Origin: Fidelibacterota bacterium
GTDB lineage: Bacteria; Fidelibacterota; Marinisomatia; Marinisomatales; SCKK01
Assembly (NCBI GenBank): GCA_022562455.1
Contig: JADFPG010000004.1
Location: 1 to 44,409, forward strand
DNA length: 44,409 nt
Reading direction: 5' to 3'
The position numbers and the translations under genes were made by a program. The notes under the pieces were generated by a model. It saw only the letters and a program-made list of their open reading frames with translations, had not been told where the DNA came from and did not search any database. Shown in pieces: positions 1-8,769 of this stretch (the stretch's first letter is position 1; each line of letters opens with the position of its first letter).

Positions 1-86
1 GACGGAGAGTCGCTAAGAGATAGGAGGGTGTTGGGATAGAAGTTGCACACGGTATTATTACTCAAGTTTCGCATATGAATGACGGA

Positions 87-196
87 GCTACGGAGAAAGA
101 AATCTCGACATTATAGACAGACACTAACTATACCTGAACAAGTCAAGTAATTGAAGAATCGATTTATATTATCACCATCATTTATAGATGAAGTTG
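87..196. repeat. 110-bp direct repeat, copy 1 (truncated start of the arginase-family gene)
   Basis: Matches 1663-1772 at a constant offset of 1576 bases with three mismatches and no gap. It contains the leader and the first roughly 15 codons, from the TTG at 151, of the arginase-family gene whose intact copy starts at 1727. After 196 the sequence diverges and leads into the kynureninase gene. Bases 1-86 hold no gene that I can see. A short match (ctcaagtttcg) just upstream at 61-71 recurs right after the arginase stop, near 2499. Confidence 0.85.
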
Positions 197-285
197 AGGA
201 TAACAACTTCTGTGTTAAAACCTTCCAATCGCACCCTTCTTAGCTGATGACGCTCCGAGATGGGTCATCCTTCACAGAGTAACGA

Positions 286-1551
286 ATGACTGAATTCCGA
301 ACAGACAGGAACTTTGCCGTGAAGATGGATAGAGAAGACCGGTTGGCTTCTTACCGGAAACGATTCAACCTTCCGAAAGGTCCCGACAGCCAGGATGCTA
401 TCTATTTTCTGGGGAACTCTTTGGGTTCACAACCCAAAGAAGCAGAGACAATTCTTAAAGAAGAGATGACCGACTGGGCTGACCTGGGCGTTACCGGACA
501 TTTTAAGGCGTCCAGACCGTGGGGAGAGTACACCACTTTCCTGACGCAGAAATTGGCAAAGATCGTAGGGTCAAATCCTGAAGAAATAGCTATCATGAAC
601 GCCCTAACCGTGAACATCCACCTCATGTTGGTTTCTTTCTACCGGCCAACTCCCCTTCGGCACAAGGTTATGATGGAGGCAAAGGCGTTCCCCTCGGATC
701 AATACGCTGTGAAGTCCCACATAATGTTCCACGGTTTCGACCCGGAAACATCCCTTATCGAAGCATCCGGCCCGGAGGGAGGATCTGTCGTCCCGATGGA
801 AGCGATTCTCGACATCCTCGAACGGGAAGGGGACACCATTGCTCTGATTTACCTTGGTGGCGTGAACTACTACACCGGCCAGGTTTTTGACATGGAGACC
901 ATCACAAAAGCAGCACAGAAAAAGGGCTGTGTGGTGGGATACGACCTGGCCCACGCTGTAGGAAACCTTGTGCTGAAGCTCCACGACTGGAATGTAGATT
1001 TCGCAGCTTGGTGTACCTACAAGTACCTGAATGCCGGTCCGGGAAGTGTGGGGGGAATATTCGTTCACGAACGGCATGCGAATCGCCCGGACCTCCCTCG
1101 CTTTGCCGGATGGTGGGGTCACAACAAGGAGACCCGGTTCCAAATGGGACCGGATTTCGATCCCATTGCCGGAGCTGAAGGGTGGCAGATCAGCAATCCA
1201 CCTGTCCTATCAACCGCGCCACTTCTGGCTTCCCTGGATATTTTTGACGAAGTGGGGATGGACGTATTAAGAGAAAAAAGCATCCAACTGACTGGCTATC
1301 TGGAATTCTTGTTGGATCAGATTGATTCCAATAGCTTTACCATCATTACCCCCAGAAACTACGGAGAACGGGGCGCTCAGCTTTCCATACGGATTCCCAA
1401 TGATGCACAGGAGGTTCAGAAGAAACTGCATTCATCCGGAGCTCGGTGCGACTTCCGTGAGCCTGATGTCATTCGTGTGGCGCCCGTACCACTCTACAAC
1501 AGTTTTGAAGATGTCTACCGGTTTGTGGAAATTTTTGCACAATTAATTTGA
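286..1551 (+). CDS. kynU: kynureninase
   Basis: PLP enzyme that hydrolyses L-kynurenine to anthranilate and L-alanine (tryptophan catabolism, or the NAD quinolinate route in some bacteria). The 421-aa length is normal for bacterial KynU. Family signatures include YFLGNSLG near residue 41, the acidic pocket stretch GYDLAHAVGN near 218 and the PLP-lysine region CTYKYLNAGPG near 244, where K is the expected Schiff-base residue. The ATG at 286 is the first in frame after a stop-rich leader; the ribosome site is weak (cacagag). No other kynurenine-pathway gene lies nearby, so it looks like an isolated gene. It sits between the direct repeats at 87-196 and 1663-1772. A hand count of 841-900 gives 31 G+C of 60, close to the nxr operon and higher than the copper island. 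Confidence 0.93.
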   Translation: MTEFRTDRNFAVKMDREDRLASYRKRFNLPKGPDSQDAIYFLGNSLGSQPKEAETILKEEMTDWADLGVTGHFKASRPWGEYTTFLTQKLAKIVGSNPEEIAIMNALTVNIHLMLVSFYRPTPLRHKVMMEAKAFPSDQYAVKSHIMFHGFDPETSLIEASGPEGGSVVPMEAILDILEREGDTIALIYLGGVNYYTGQVFDMETITKAAQKKGCVVGYDLAHAVGNLVLKLHDWNVDFAAWCTYKYLNAGPGSVGGIFVHERHANRPDLPRFAGWWGHNKETRFQMGPDFDPIAGAEGWQISNPPVLSTAPLLASLDIFDEVGMDVLREKSIQLTGYLEFLLDQIDSNSFTIITPRNYGERGAQLSIRIPNDAQEVQKKLHSSGARCDFREPDVIRVAPVPLYNSFEDVYRFVEIFAQLI

Positions 1552-1635
1552 TATTAGTTCTATAACATCATACTGGGCTTCGTCCCTGCTTGGCGGCAGG
1601 CAGGAACGGCGTCAGCGTGTCATGAGTATCCCTAA

Positions 1636-1663
1636 CCCCGCTCCGCCAGCTGGCGGAACGGGG
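1636..1663. repeat. GC-rich 28-bp palindrome
   Basis: A near-perfect palindrome (one mismatched pair) centred on CCGCCAGCTGGCGG, lying after kynU and directly before the second direct repeat. Just upstream (about 1588-1606) is a second GC-rich stretch, ctgcttggcggcaggcagg. The same style of hairpin occurs at 12.7, 25.0, 30.1, 38.6 and 43.2 kb in this window. It could act as a terminator-like structure for kynU, but no T tract follows. Confidence 0.7.
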
Positions 1664-1772
1664 CTACGGAGAAAGAAATCTCGACATTATAGACAGACAC
1701 TAACTATACCTGAACAAGTCAAATAATTGAAGAATCGATTTATATTATCGCCATCATTTTTAGATGAAGTTG
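1663..1772. repeat. 110-bp direct repeat, copy 2
   Basis: Partner of 87-196 (107 of 110 identical by hand alignment). This copy runs on into the complete arginase-family reading frame, so it is the one in native context. The other copy is a cut-off duplicate on the far side of kynU. Confidence 0.85.
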
Positions 1773-2497
1773 TCCCTGAGCTGGAAACATTGGCAACGTC
1801 GGATTGGGTGATTAATAAGCCTTCTTTGCCGGGTGGTGATAAACAAACAAGAATATCTCATATTAATGGATCGATAGCCGATTTTGTGACAGAAACCATT
1901 CACGCTGGGAAAAGACCGGTTAGTATTGCTGGTGATTGTTGTAAGGCTATTGGTGTATTAGCAGGATTACAACGTGCTGGTGTTAATCCTTTTTTGATCT
2001 GGTTCGATGCTCATGGTGATTTCAATACTTGGGAGACAACGCCAACCGGTTTTTTAGGAGGTATGCCTTTGGCTATGATTGTTGGTCGGGGTGAACAAAC
2101 AATAACTGAAGCAGTGGGGTTAAGACCTTTACCGGAAACTCAGGTAATACTCACGGATGCTCGGGATCTTGATCCTGGTGAAAGGAAATTGGTGAAGGAA
2201 TCAGCCATACTTCATCTGGATCATCCGGAGATTCTGATTGCACATTCTTTACCTGACATGCCATTATATATCCACTTTGATACCGACATTGTCAATCCTA
2301 ATGAAGCGCCTGCTATGAACTATCCTGCCTCCGGTGGATTATCGGTGGCAGAGATACAGAATATTTTTCGTTACTTGGCTCAAAACAGTCAGATAGTAGC
2401 TGTTTCCATGTCAACTTGGAACCCCAAATTCGATAAAAATGGGCAAAGCCAAAAAGTATGTATGATGCTGTTTCAATCTTTATTAGAGTATGATTAA
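1727..2497 (+). CDS. arginase/agmatinase (ureohydrolase) family protein
   Basis: A 256-aa ureohydrolase-fold protein expected to hydrolyse a guanidino-type or related C-N bond with two Mn ions; the substrate cannot be assigned. Metal-site motifs: AGDCC near residue 69, FDAHGDFNT near 94, and DTDIVNP near 188. The DAHGD and DxD metal ligands are kept, but the usual GGDHS histidine is Cys here (GDC). It is shorter than classical arginases (about 300 aa). The start is TTG at 1727 (an M in the protein); I see no strong Shine-Dalgarno and no better ATG in frame. A possible terminator follows at 2744-2792. Family membership is confident, substrate unknown. Confidence 0.8.
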   Translation: MKNRFILSPSFLDEVVPELETLATSDWVINKPSLPGGDKQTRISHINGSIADFVTETIHAGKRPVSIAGDCCKAIGVLAGLQRAGVNPFLIWFDAHGDFNTWETTPTGFLGGMPLAMIVGRGEQTITEAVGLRPLPETQVILTDARDLDPGERKLVKESAILHLDHPEILIAHSLPDMPLYIHFDTDIVNPNEAPAMNYPASGGLSVAEIQNIFRYLAQNSQIVAVSMSTWNPKFDKNGQSQKVCMMLFQSLLEYD

Positions 2498-2590
2498 CTC
2501 AAGTTTCGAACACCTATCCTATAGTTTTACGTATAGTTATAGTCAAATTCACCAAAAGCGGAAATTTGATGATTGTTAATGAAGAAATAC

Positions 2591-2743
2591 TTATTTGAAC
2601 CTAAATTGAGCGATTCTCTCCTTATTCCCGTTGCAAAGTGCCAAACCCAGTTGGTGATTCAATCTGGAAATGTTTTATGGTAAGGTACCGTGCACAGGCA
2701 GGGATGCCTATGCTACAGAATCGCTCAATTTAGGTTGAAATAA
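2591..2743. repeat. MITE-like element with 27-bp terminal inverted repeats
   Basis: Left arm 2591-2617 and right arm 2717-2743 are inverted copies with one mismatch; the 20-bp core 2598-2617/2717-2736 (AACCTAAATTGAGCGATTCT) is perfect. The roughly 100-bp inside has no reading frame of note. Related ends bound 24872-25039, and one lone end is at 12631-12648, so this is a dispersed family in this genome. No transposase is inside, which fits a non-autonomous element; target-site duplications are not obvious. Confidence 0.75.
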
Positions 2744-2792
2744 AATCGTCTAAAGTACTTCAAGTAAAAAAGACGATTATATTCTTTTTTTC
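2744..2792 (+). terminator. probable rho-independent terminator
   Basis: AATCGTCT (2744-2751) pairs with AGACGATT (2771-2778) and is followed by a T-rich run at 2779-2792. It could end the arginase transcript. An A-rich stretch on the left side could also make it work for the convergent nxr operon. Confidence 0.5.
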
Positions 2793-2980
2793 AGAAGAAA
2801 AGAACCAAAAGAATATTCGTACCAGCCATACGCCTTATTCCGGTGGATGCGAGACGTAGGCGATCTGGCTTAGAAATCTCACTGTATGAAATAACGTGAT
2901 TTTTCTCAGACTAACACAGAATATTGCGATTACTCATTTAACTGAAAGAAGGATTGTAGCAAACGCGATGAATTGGTTTA
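2793..2980. other. gene-free interval between convergent units
   Basis: Lies between the possible terminator and the 3' end of the minus-strand operon. I see no convincing reading frame, RNA gene or repeat here. Confidence 0.5.
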
Positions 2981-3658
2981 TCAGGTGTCTGAGAGAGTCT
3001 CCTTAGCGATAGACAATTTTTCTATTGATATAAAATCCTTCAAGAACTGCCCAACCACGCGGTAAAATCCTCCTCTGGCTACTTTGGTAAGATTATCTGA
3101 GAAAATCTCTACCCAGTCTATAAAGTGCTCCTCCAAGAAATCTAACCGAGCATTATGGCACACTTCGACATTGTCCGGACTGGAGCCGTTTGAGAGTGCC
3201 AGGGCTTCCTTGATTAACAGGAAAGAGATGAATTCCGACTGGGTGGCAATGTGATCTGCTCGTTCACGGGAATCCACCTCCAAGCCGAAGGCCCGGTAAA
3301 AACCAGACAGGTCCGCAAGCTTCTGGGTGCGGAAGAAAACATCTTCATTCCCCAAATGCTCTAATTCATAAGGCGTCAGTTGCTTGGACAGGGTGTGCCC
3401 GAAGATTTGCACAGATTCAGCCGCTGTGACCTCTCGTTCATCCGCATTGAGCCGTTGTAGAGCTCGGCTAAAAAGGTCTGCCAAGTTCGGCTGCCCGTTC
3501 TTCGAGCCCTTCTCGATACGGCGACAGGCCTCCAGCACGTCCTGCTGAAAATCCTCGTTAAAAATTAGGTCGAATTTCACTGAATTAGGGTCGGAAAACA
3601 GGGACGCAATACAACCGTAGATAGTAGAGCGAGCTTCCAGGAGTTTCCTGTTCTTCAT
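2981..3658 (-). CDS. TorD/NarJ-family molybdoenzyme chaperone
   Basis: Cytoplasmic all-helical chaperone, 225 aa from this start, expected to bind the catalytic subunit's Tat leader or apo-form and assist Moco insertion before export. Family features: an N-terminal helix (MKNRKLLEARSTIYGCIASL), the central segment TPYELEHLG followed by FFRTQKLADLSGFYRAFGLE, and a late HARLDFLEEHFIDW helix typical of TorD-like proteins. A longer upstream reading exists (to 3781) but it runs through the 3' end of the Fe-S subunit gene; the ATG at 3658 has AGGA about six bases upstream and leaves a 7-bp gap, so I use it. Last gene of the operon, placed as in other type II DMSO-reductase operons. Confidence 0.87.
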   Translation of the reverse strand: MKNRKLLEARSTIYGCIASLFSDPNSVKFDLIFNEDFQQDVLEACRRIEKGSKNGQPNLADLFSRALQRLNADEREVTAAESVQIFGHTLSKQLTPYELEHLGNEDVFFRTQKLADLSGFYRAFGLEVDSRERADHIATQSEFISFLLIKEALALSNGSSPDNVEVCHNARLDFLEEHFIDWVEIFSDNLTKVARGGFYRVVGQFLKDFISIEKLSIAKETLSDT

Positions 3659-3665
3659 CAATTTC

Positions 3666-4946
3666 CTAGATGGAATTAAAGTGCTTGGCTGGCCGCTCGT
3701 AAATGGGCTCCTCCACCGTGACGCGCACACATTCCTTGCCCTCTTTGTTGTAGCCGATAGCTGTATCATTGTACACAACAAGGACCTTTTTTGATCCGTC
3801 GGAAAGAGTCAGTTGCTTCTCGTAAATTTGAGGGCCTTTCTTAATATCGAATTTGAAGATTATCTCCCGCTGGGCACGGAAGAGTTGCAGAATGGCCATG
3901 AGCTCCCGCGATGGCGCTGTGTAGCGGTCGATGGCCCGCTCTACACCGGGACCAAACATCTGACGCAGGTACTGCCTCGGGGCCCATCGGGGAGGGATGT
4001 AATATATGTTGGGTTCGGTGCCAAATTGTGGGTAGAGAGGGAGCGCCACCTGTTCCTTTTGCACCATCCAATAGAGCGGATTCTCCTCATCTTTGGCCCA
4101 GGATCCGTCACCATTCATTCGCACCAACCCCTGCAAACGGATCTTGCCCACGCAGGATGCCATACAGCGCGTCTCCACAGGGACACCGTCTGGAGTAATG
4201 TGGCTGTCTCGGCCTTCTAACCGCGGGTAACAGGCAATACACTTTTCAGAAATCTTAGTCTGACCGTTGTACATGGCTTTCTTGTAAGGGCAAGCCTCAA
4301 CGCACTTGCGGTAGCCCCGGCACCGTTCCTGGTCAATGAGAACCACGCCATCCTCCTCCCTTTTGTAAATAGCCTTGCGTGGACAGGCTGCCAGGCAGGC
4401 AGGATAGGTACAGTGATTGCAGAGCCGCTGCATGTAGAAGAAAAAGGACTTATGTTCCGGCAGACGCACCGGCTCTGCCACGAACCCCATACGATCCTTC
4501 TTTGTCTTGTCCGGTTGGCCGACATCCTCTCCGATATTGGGCTTAAGCCACTCCCTGTCATCCGGCAAATAACCCAACACTCGTGACTGACCGTTCCGGG
4601 TCTTTTCCTTCGCTGCCGCCTCAAATATTGTCATACCGCTGTACTCACCATTTTCACTCCAACGCATGGTCTTTCCCTGCCGTTCGTGGGCGTCGTGTAA
4701 AAGCTTCAGGAGTTTTATGTCCCAGAACTGCGGATATCCACCATAGGGCTTTGTCTCCACATTGTTCCACCACATAAGTTCCTGCCCCTTAGAAAAAGTC
4801 CAGGTACTCTTGCACGCCATTGTGCAAGTCTGACAAGCGATGCAACGGTTGATATTGAACACGGCGGCAAATTGCCATTCCGGATGCTTCTCTTCGTAAG
4901 GATAGCTCATGTTGCGTTTGATCTGCCAGTTGTAAACCTCAGTCAT
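3666..4946 (-). CDS. nxrB: nitrite oxidoreductase/nitrate reductase-like Fe-S subunit (NxrB-type)
   Basis: Electron-transfer subunit, 426 aa, with ferredoxin-like cysteine groups: C35-x2-C-x2-C-x3-C45; C176-x2-C-x4-C-x3-C188; C209 with Tyr212 where a fourth Cys would be, then C215 and C219 (the NarH-type [3Fe-4S] arrangement usually has Trp there); C236-x2-C239 and C261-x3-C265. Long stretches recall Nitrospira NxrB from memory, for example VYNWQ at the start, MWWNNVETKPYGGYPQF, FFFYMQRLCNHCTYPACLAA and LPLYPQFGTEP. It has no leader and should be co-exported with subunit A. The start overlaps the 97-aa gene by ATGA and has GAGGAG upstream. Close relatives in other respiratory enzymes (perchlorate, selenate, ethylbenzene) are possible but less likely. 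Confidence 0.88.
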   Translation of the reverse strand: MTEVYNWQIKRNMSYPYEEKHPEWQFAAVFNINRCIACQTCTMACKSTWTFSKGQELMWWNNVETKPYGGYPQFWDIKLLKLLHDAHERQGKTMRWSENGEYSGMTIFEAAAKEKTRNGQSRVLGYLPDDREWLKPNIGEDVGQPDKTKKDRMGFVAEPVRLPEHKSFFFYMQRLCNHCTYPACLAACPRKAIYKREEDGVVLIDQERCRGYRKCVEACPYKKAMYNGQTKISEKCIACYPRLEGRDSHITPDGVPVETRCMASCVGKIRLQGLVRMNGDGSWAKDEENPLYWMVQKEQVALPLYPQFGTEPNIYYIPPRWAPRQYLRQMFGPGVERAIDRYTAPSRELMAILQLFRAQREIIFKFDIKKGPQIYEKQLTLSDGSKKVLVVYNDTAIGYNKEGKECVRVTVEEPIYERPAKHFNSI

Positions 4947-5236
4947 GGCTTGCTCCTCTGAATTGTTTCATCATCTTCTCTTACAACTTGTTGAACATCC
5001 CTATACACTTCATCAATGGTATTCTCCACCAGTTCCGCTCCCAACTGTGTGTGGAGAACGTACAAACCTGCATAAAAGGGATCGGCAAACATCCTCAGCA
5101 AGTCTCGGTGGGGGGTACCAATGTCCCGGAACTCCTCCGCCATGATACGTACCTGCAGATTCGGATCCCCACCGGGCACCTCCACACCCCGCAGGACAAA
5201 AGGATCTTCATGCTCAAAGTCTTTTACCAGTCCCAA
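4943..5236 (-). CDS. 97-aa unknown protein translationally coupled between nxrA and nxrB
   Basis: I do not recognise the family. The protein is acidic, has no cysteine, no signal peptide and no membrane segment, and looks mostly helical from about residue 30 (IMAEEFRDIGTPHRDLLRM). The TTG start at 5236 is supported by GGAGG six bases upstream, inside the last codons of nxrA; it overlaps nxrA by 13 bp, and its stop overlaps the nxrB start by 4 bp (ATGA). Such double coupling suggests it is made in stoichiometry with the complex, as a small subunit or an assembly factor. It is a real gene on position, ribosome site and overlap; the function is unknown. Confidence 0.8.
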   Translation of the reverse strand: MGLVKDFEHEDPFVLRGVEVPGGDPNLQVRIMAEEFRDIGTPHRDLLRMFADPFYAGLYVLHTQLGAELVENTIDEVYRDVQQVVREDDETIQRSKP

Positions 5237-8200
5237 TCATCGCCTCCGATGGTGGTGAGGTTACCCGCCAGATATTCCAGCATGAATTCATTCTCGTTAG
5301 CTGGAGTGTAGCCAGTCTTTACCACTTCCAATTGTCCCTTACCATCCATACCGCCATTTTCAGCGAAGGTCACTTTCACCAAAGTTTCCTTGGGAACCGT
5401 ATTGATGGCGTGATTGTCGGACTCGTACCCGAACAGAAAGCCCATCATAGCCTTTTTCTTATGGAACAAGCTATCCAACTGATTCATGGGCATCTGCCAG
5501 CCGTAGGTAACCGATTGATGGGAGCCATAGCGGTAGCTGGCTTGATACCCTGTATCTTCCGATTGGGCTCTGCCGTCGGCCCTGGTTTCGTGAGCCAGAA
5601 CCGATTTTTCCGTGGCCATCCAGGCACCGTGTTTGATCATGATGACATGGTAGGGATAGGAGGGGTTGAATCGACAACGGATTTTGAGCCGCGCCACCTT
5701 GAAAAAGGGATCCTTCTTATCGAACCCGCGGTAGGGGCGGTTCTGGGGATCAGCATCCACATAGACGTAGTCGCCGTCCTCGATACTCAAGTCCTTGGCC
5801 GCATGAGGGTTCATGTACATGGTATGTTCCCCCACACCGGGCTGCCGCTTGTCCAGCCGGTAGGGATCTCCGAATGGATTAGACCAGATGAAGTGCCAGT
5901 CCGTCACCTGCCAGCTGGAATGGGTGGTGTGGCGTGATTTAGGCGTGAGGCAGTAAAACTTGAAACCATCCTTCCAGAGGAAATTCGTAGTTTTTTTCAC
6001 CTTCTCCCACGGTAGCTTGATGTTGCGCACCTGCCGTTCTTCAGCACCGGTAGCAGAAGCGGGGATGCCGTAGTCATCGGGCCGGATGAGAGGATTACTA
6101 GAGACGATTACGTTGGGCAGGTAAGGTGTTGCCTCTGGGCCCTCCCGGTGTACGATAAAGTTCTCCCCGTACTCGATAATTTCCGGTTCATCATTATAGA
6201 CCTGCATTCGACCTGTGGGTGTGTAGAAGGGTGTGTTATCGTGCACCTGTTCGTAGAATGGGATTCGCGGATAGGTCCGGAACAGCATCAAGGCCGAACC
6301 CGGTTCACCATACTTCCCGTTCATGATGTCCGCTGTATTGTAGCCATGTGTGGTATTGCTGCCGTCCAGAAGACGGTCGATGTAGACCTCGGTCTTCCCA
6401 TTCAGAGCAAACTTCCAGTAGTCCTCGAATCGCTTGTCCTTCAGGATTTCACCCAGGCGTTTGGCTACCCGCGCCAGAATGAGTACATCATCTTTGGAGT
6501 CGAAGATTGGCTTGAGACCACCATTCCAGATCTGAAGAAAGGGGTTTGAGCAGGAAGCAGTCAATTCATAAGACTGCTGTTCCGCCCAGCTGTTTGCGGG
6601 CAGCACGATGTCCGCATACTCACAGGTGGCGGTCATTTCAATGTCCTGGCTGATGATCATCTCGATGCCTGGGTTGATATTCTTCACCATTTCATAGGCG
6701 TACTTGGCATTGTTCAGCAGGTTCACATTGTTGTGCCACAGCATCTTAGTGGGAGTTGGCATGTGAGTAGCGCCGGTGAAGACTTTGCGGCCGTAACGGG
6801 GTGTGTCCACAATGAGGGGCCTGTCTCCCACATTCCAGTAAGCCGGTTCCTCGCCTCTACTGTAACCTTTGATTTTAAGTTCCTTGGCCTTGGCCCGAGG
6901 ATTCAGGTTTGCGTTAAAGGGATCTTCCGCCACCCAACACTTGAATCCAGGTCCCACCTGGTCTGAACCTTGGAAGAGTCCAGCCTTGTAGTTGCCAGCC
7001 CAAGTATGACAACCTGTGCCCGGCTTGCCGATGTTTCCGGTGAGGATGATGGGAAGGTAGCAAGCCCTGTTGTTTTCTACGGCGTGGAACCAATGGTTCA
7101 ACCCTTCACCGATGTGAATGGCCGCTGGCTTAATGGTGGCGATATCCTTCGCCAATTGCTTGATCAGTTCCTTGTTCGAATGGGTGATTTCAACCACCGT
7201 GTCCAAATCATAATCCTTCAGATGGATGTGCTTGTAGGCCCAGAAGATCGTGCACACCTCGATTTCTTCCCCGTCTGTCCCTCTCACAGTACCTTCCCAA
7301 TCGAGAGCCGGATCGAGACCTCTTTTCCGCATCACTTGACCCACATCATCGCGGGTTATAGGCTGCAACGCCTTGGAGGAACGGTTGTACACGGTAAAAT
7401 CTCCTATCTGTTTGTACTGCTCTTCTTTCATCCCGTGGATCTTATAGCTAGGGCCGTCTTTTGCTAATTGGTTACTGTAACCGCTGATGAAATCTTCAGG
7501 CTTCAGTCGCTTCAGGGTATCTTTTCGGATGAGTAGGGGGAAATCGGAGAATTCCTTCAAGAATTTTTTGTCGTGCCAGTCATTGTCAATAATGATCTTG
7601 GCCACACCTAACAGTAGGGCCGCGTCGGTATTGGGCCGAATGGTAATCCAGTAGTCAGCCTTAGAAGCAGACGGACCATACTCAGGTGAGATTACCACCA
7701 TTTTCCCGCCCCGCTCGATTATTTCTGCCGCGAAGTGATTGTCGGCCCGCTTGTTTTCCACTAAGTTCTTGCCGATGGCCACATGGAGTTTGCTGAAGCG
7801 CATATCGTTGAAATCCACATCAGAGGCTTGCAATCCGTGGACAAAGGGAAATCCAGGCGCCTGATCACCATGCCATGTATAATTGGACCAGTTCCTCCCT
7901 CCCTTGGCTTCCTTAGGACCCACACCCCGGACGTGGTGGTCCACCAAGGCTAAGGTGTTGCTGAAGCGGTAGGCGCCATACTTGCCGATGACACCTAGAA
8001 GTCCCATGCCGCCCCGCATTTTTATGGTCCGGGTACCCGCCCCATGCCAGTAGGATAGCATCTCCTCAGGATAGCCTTGCTCCAGTAGGCGTTTCTTCCC
8101 CCTTTTGCCGCTGTACGCCTTAGCAATACTAATGATGGCCCTGGCAATGTAGTCCTCAATCTTCTCCCAAGAGATGCGCACCAACTTATCCTTGCCACGA

Positions 8201-8742
8201 GCTGTGAATTTGTATTTGTCCTTGTTTTCAGGCGTCAGATAAGGAAAACCATCATCAGCCCACCGTTTCCAACCCGCCCTTACCAATGGATATTTCAGCC
8301 TATAGCTGCCGTAGATGCGGCGATGAAAAGTAAAGCCATTGGAACATCCCCTGGGGTTCCAGGCATATGTACACTGATTACCATAAAGATCCGTAATCTT
8401 GTGGCAATCGTAGTTCTGCTCCGTGCGTATCATGACGCCATTGCGAGTAAAGCCCCGCAACCTGCACTCGTGCGTGCAGTTGGGTGAGCAGATATAGGTG
8501 AAACTGCTATCGAACTTGTACTGGTTACGGTAGATCTTCTCCCAGTCACGGTTGGGGTAAAAGGCAAGTGGATTACCAATCTCCGGTATGCCTTTCAGGT
8601 AAAACAGGCTGGCCGGAGTGGACCACAGTAGAGTGGCGCCACCTACCCCGGCAGCCCCGATCTTCAGGAATTCCCGGCGGGAATAACGCTTCGATTTTTT
8701 GACTACCTGACCATTCCGGGTTGAATCAGTATTCTGAGCCAT
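5224..8742 (-). CDS. nxrA: Tat-exported molybdopterin oxidoreductase, NxrA-type catalytic subunit
   Basis: Catalytic subunit of a type II DMSO-reductase-family enzyme, 1172 aa. It has a twin-arginine leader (SRREFLKIGA, residues 21-30, then a hydrophobic stretch), so it should act in the periplasm. The FS0 cluster ligands are C85-x3-C89-x3-C93 and C133. The Mo-ligand aspartate is most likely D293 in YTWHGDQAPG, a stretch I associate with Nitrospira/anammox-type NxrA. A 1.1-1.2 kaa length also fits that clade. The ribosome site AGGAG lies six bases before the ATG; the gap to the cytochrome gene is 27 bp. The reaction is nitrite to nitrate or the reverse, by clade; other oxyanions cannot be excluded. 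A hand count of 7021-7080 gives 32 G+C of 60. Confidence 0.9.
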   Translation of the reverse strand: MAQNTDSTRNGQVVKKSKRYSRREFLKIGAAGVGGATLLWSTPASLFYLKGIPEIGNPLAFYPNRDWEKIYRNQYKFDSSFTYICSPNCTHECRLRGFTRNGVMIRTEQNYDCHKITDLYGNQCTYAWNPRGCSNGFTFHRRIYGSYRLKYPLVRAGWKRWADDGFPYLTPENKDKYKFTARGKDKLVRISWEKIEDYIARAIISIAKAYSGKRGKKRLLEQGYPEEMLSYWHGAGTRTIKMRGGMGLLGVIGKYGAYRFSNTLALVDHHVRGVGPKEAKGGRNWSNYTWHGDQAPGFPFVHGLQASDVDFNDMRFSKLHVAIGKNLVENKRADNHFAAEIIERGGKMVVISPEYGPSASKADYWITIRPNTDAALLLGVAKIIIDNDWHDKKFLKEFSDFPLLIRKDTLKRLKPEDFISGYSNQLAKDGPSYKIHGMKEEQYKQIGDFTVYNRSSKALQPITRDDVGQVMRKRGLDPALDWEGTVRGTDGEEIEVCTIFWAYKHIHLKDYDLDTVVEITHSNKELIKQLAKDIATIKPAAIHIGEGLNHWFHAVENNRACYLPIILTGNIGKPGTGCHTWAGNYKAGLFQGSDQVGPGFKCWVAEDPFNANLNPRAKAKELKIKGYSRGEEPAYWNVGDRPLIVDTPRYGRKVFTGATHMPTPTKMLWHNNVNLLNNAKYAYEMVKNINPGIEMIISQDIEMTATCEYADIVLPANSWAEQQSYELTASCSNPFLQIWNGGLKPIFDSKDDVLILARVAKRLGEILKDKRFEDYWKFALNGKTEVYIDRLLDGSNTTHGYNTADIMNGKYGEPGSALMLFRTYPRIPFYEQVHDNTPFYTPTGRMQVYNDEPEIIEYGENFIVHREGPEATPYLPNVIVSSNPLIRPDDYGIPASATGAEERQVRNIKLPWEKVKKTTNFLWKDGFKFYCLTPKSRHTTHSSWQVTDWHFIWSNPFGDPYRLDKRQPGVGEHTMYMNPHAAKDLSIEDGDYVYVDADPQNRPYRGFDKKDPFFKVARLKIRCRFNPSYPYHVIMIKHGAWMATEKSVLAHETRADGRAQSEDTGYQASYRYGSHQSVTYGWQMPMNQLDSLFHKKKAMMGFLFGYESDNHAINTVPKETLVKVTFAENGGMDGKGQLEVVKTGYTPANENEFMLEYLAGNLTTIGGDDWDW

Positions 8743-8769
8743 TCTCTTCTCCTGTTCGTTTTGCTGATA

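Noticed and set aside
604-1143. 179-codon minus-strand frame inside kynU
   Set aside because: Antisense to conserved kynureninase motifs, no ribosome site, no protein-like features.
3659-3781. N-terminal extension of the TorD-like protein
   Set aside because: It reads through the end of nxrB in another frame; the ATG at 3658 has a good ribosome site and matches the usual TorD start.
5332-5937. 201-codon plus-strand frame inside nxrA
   Set aside because: Lies opposite a strongly supported gene, shows no domain, and several similar frames (6148-6549, 6970-7467) occur in the same antisense register of a GC-richer gene.
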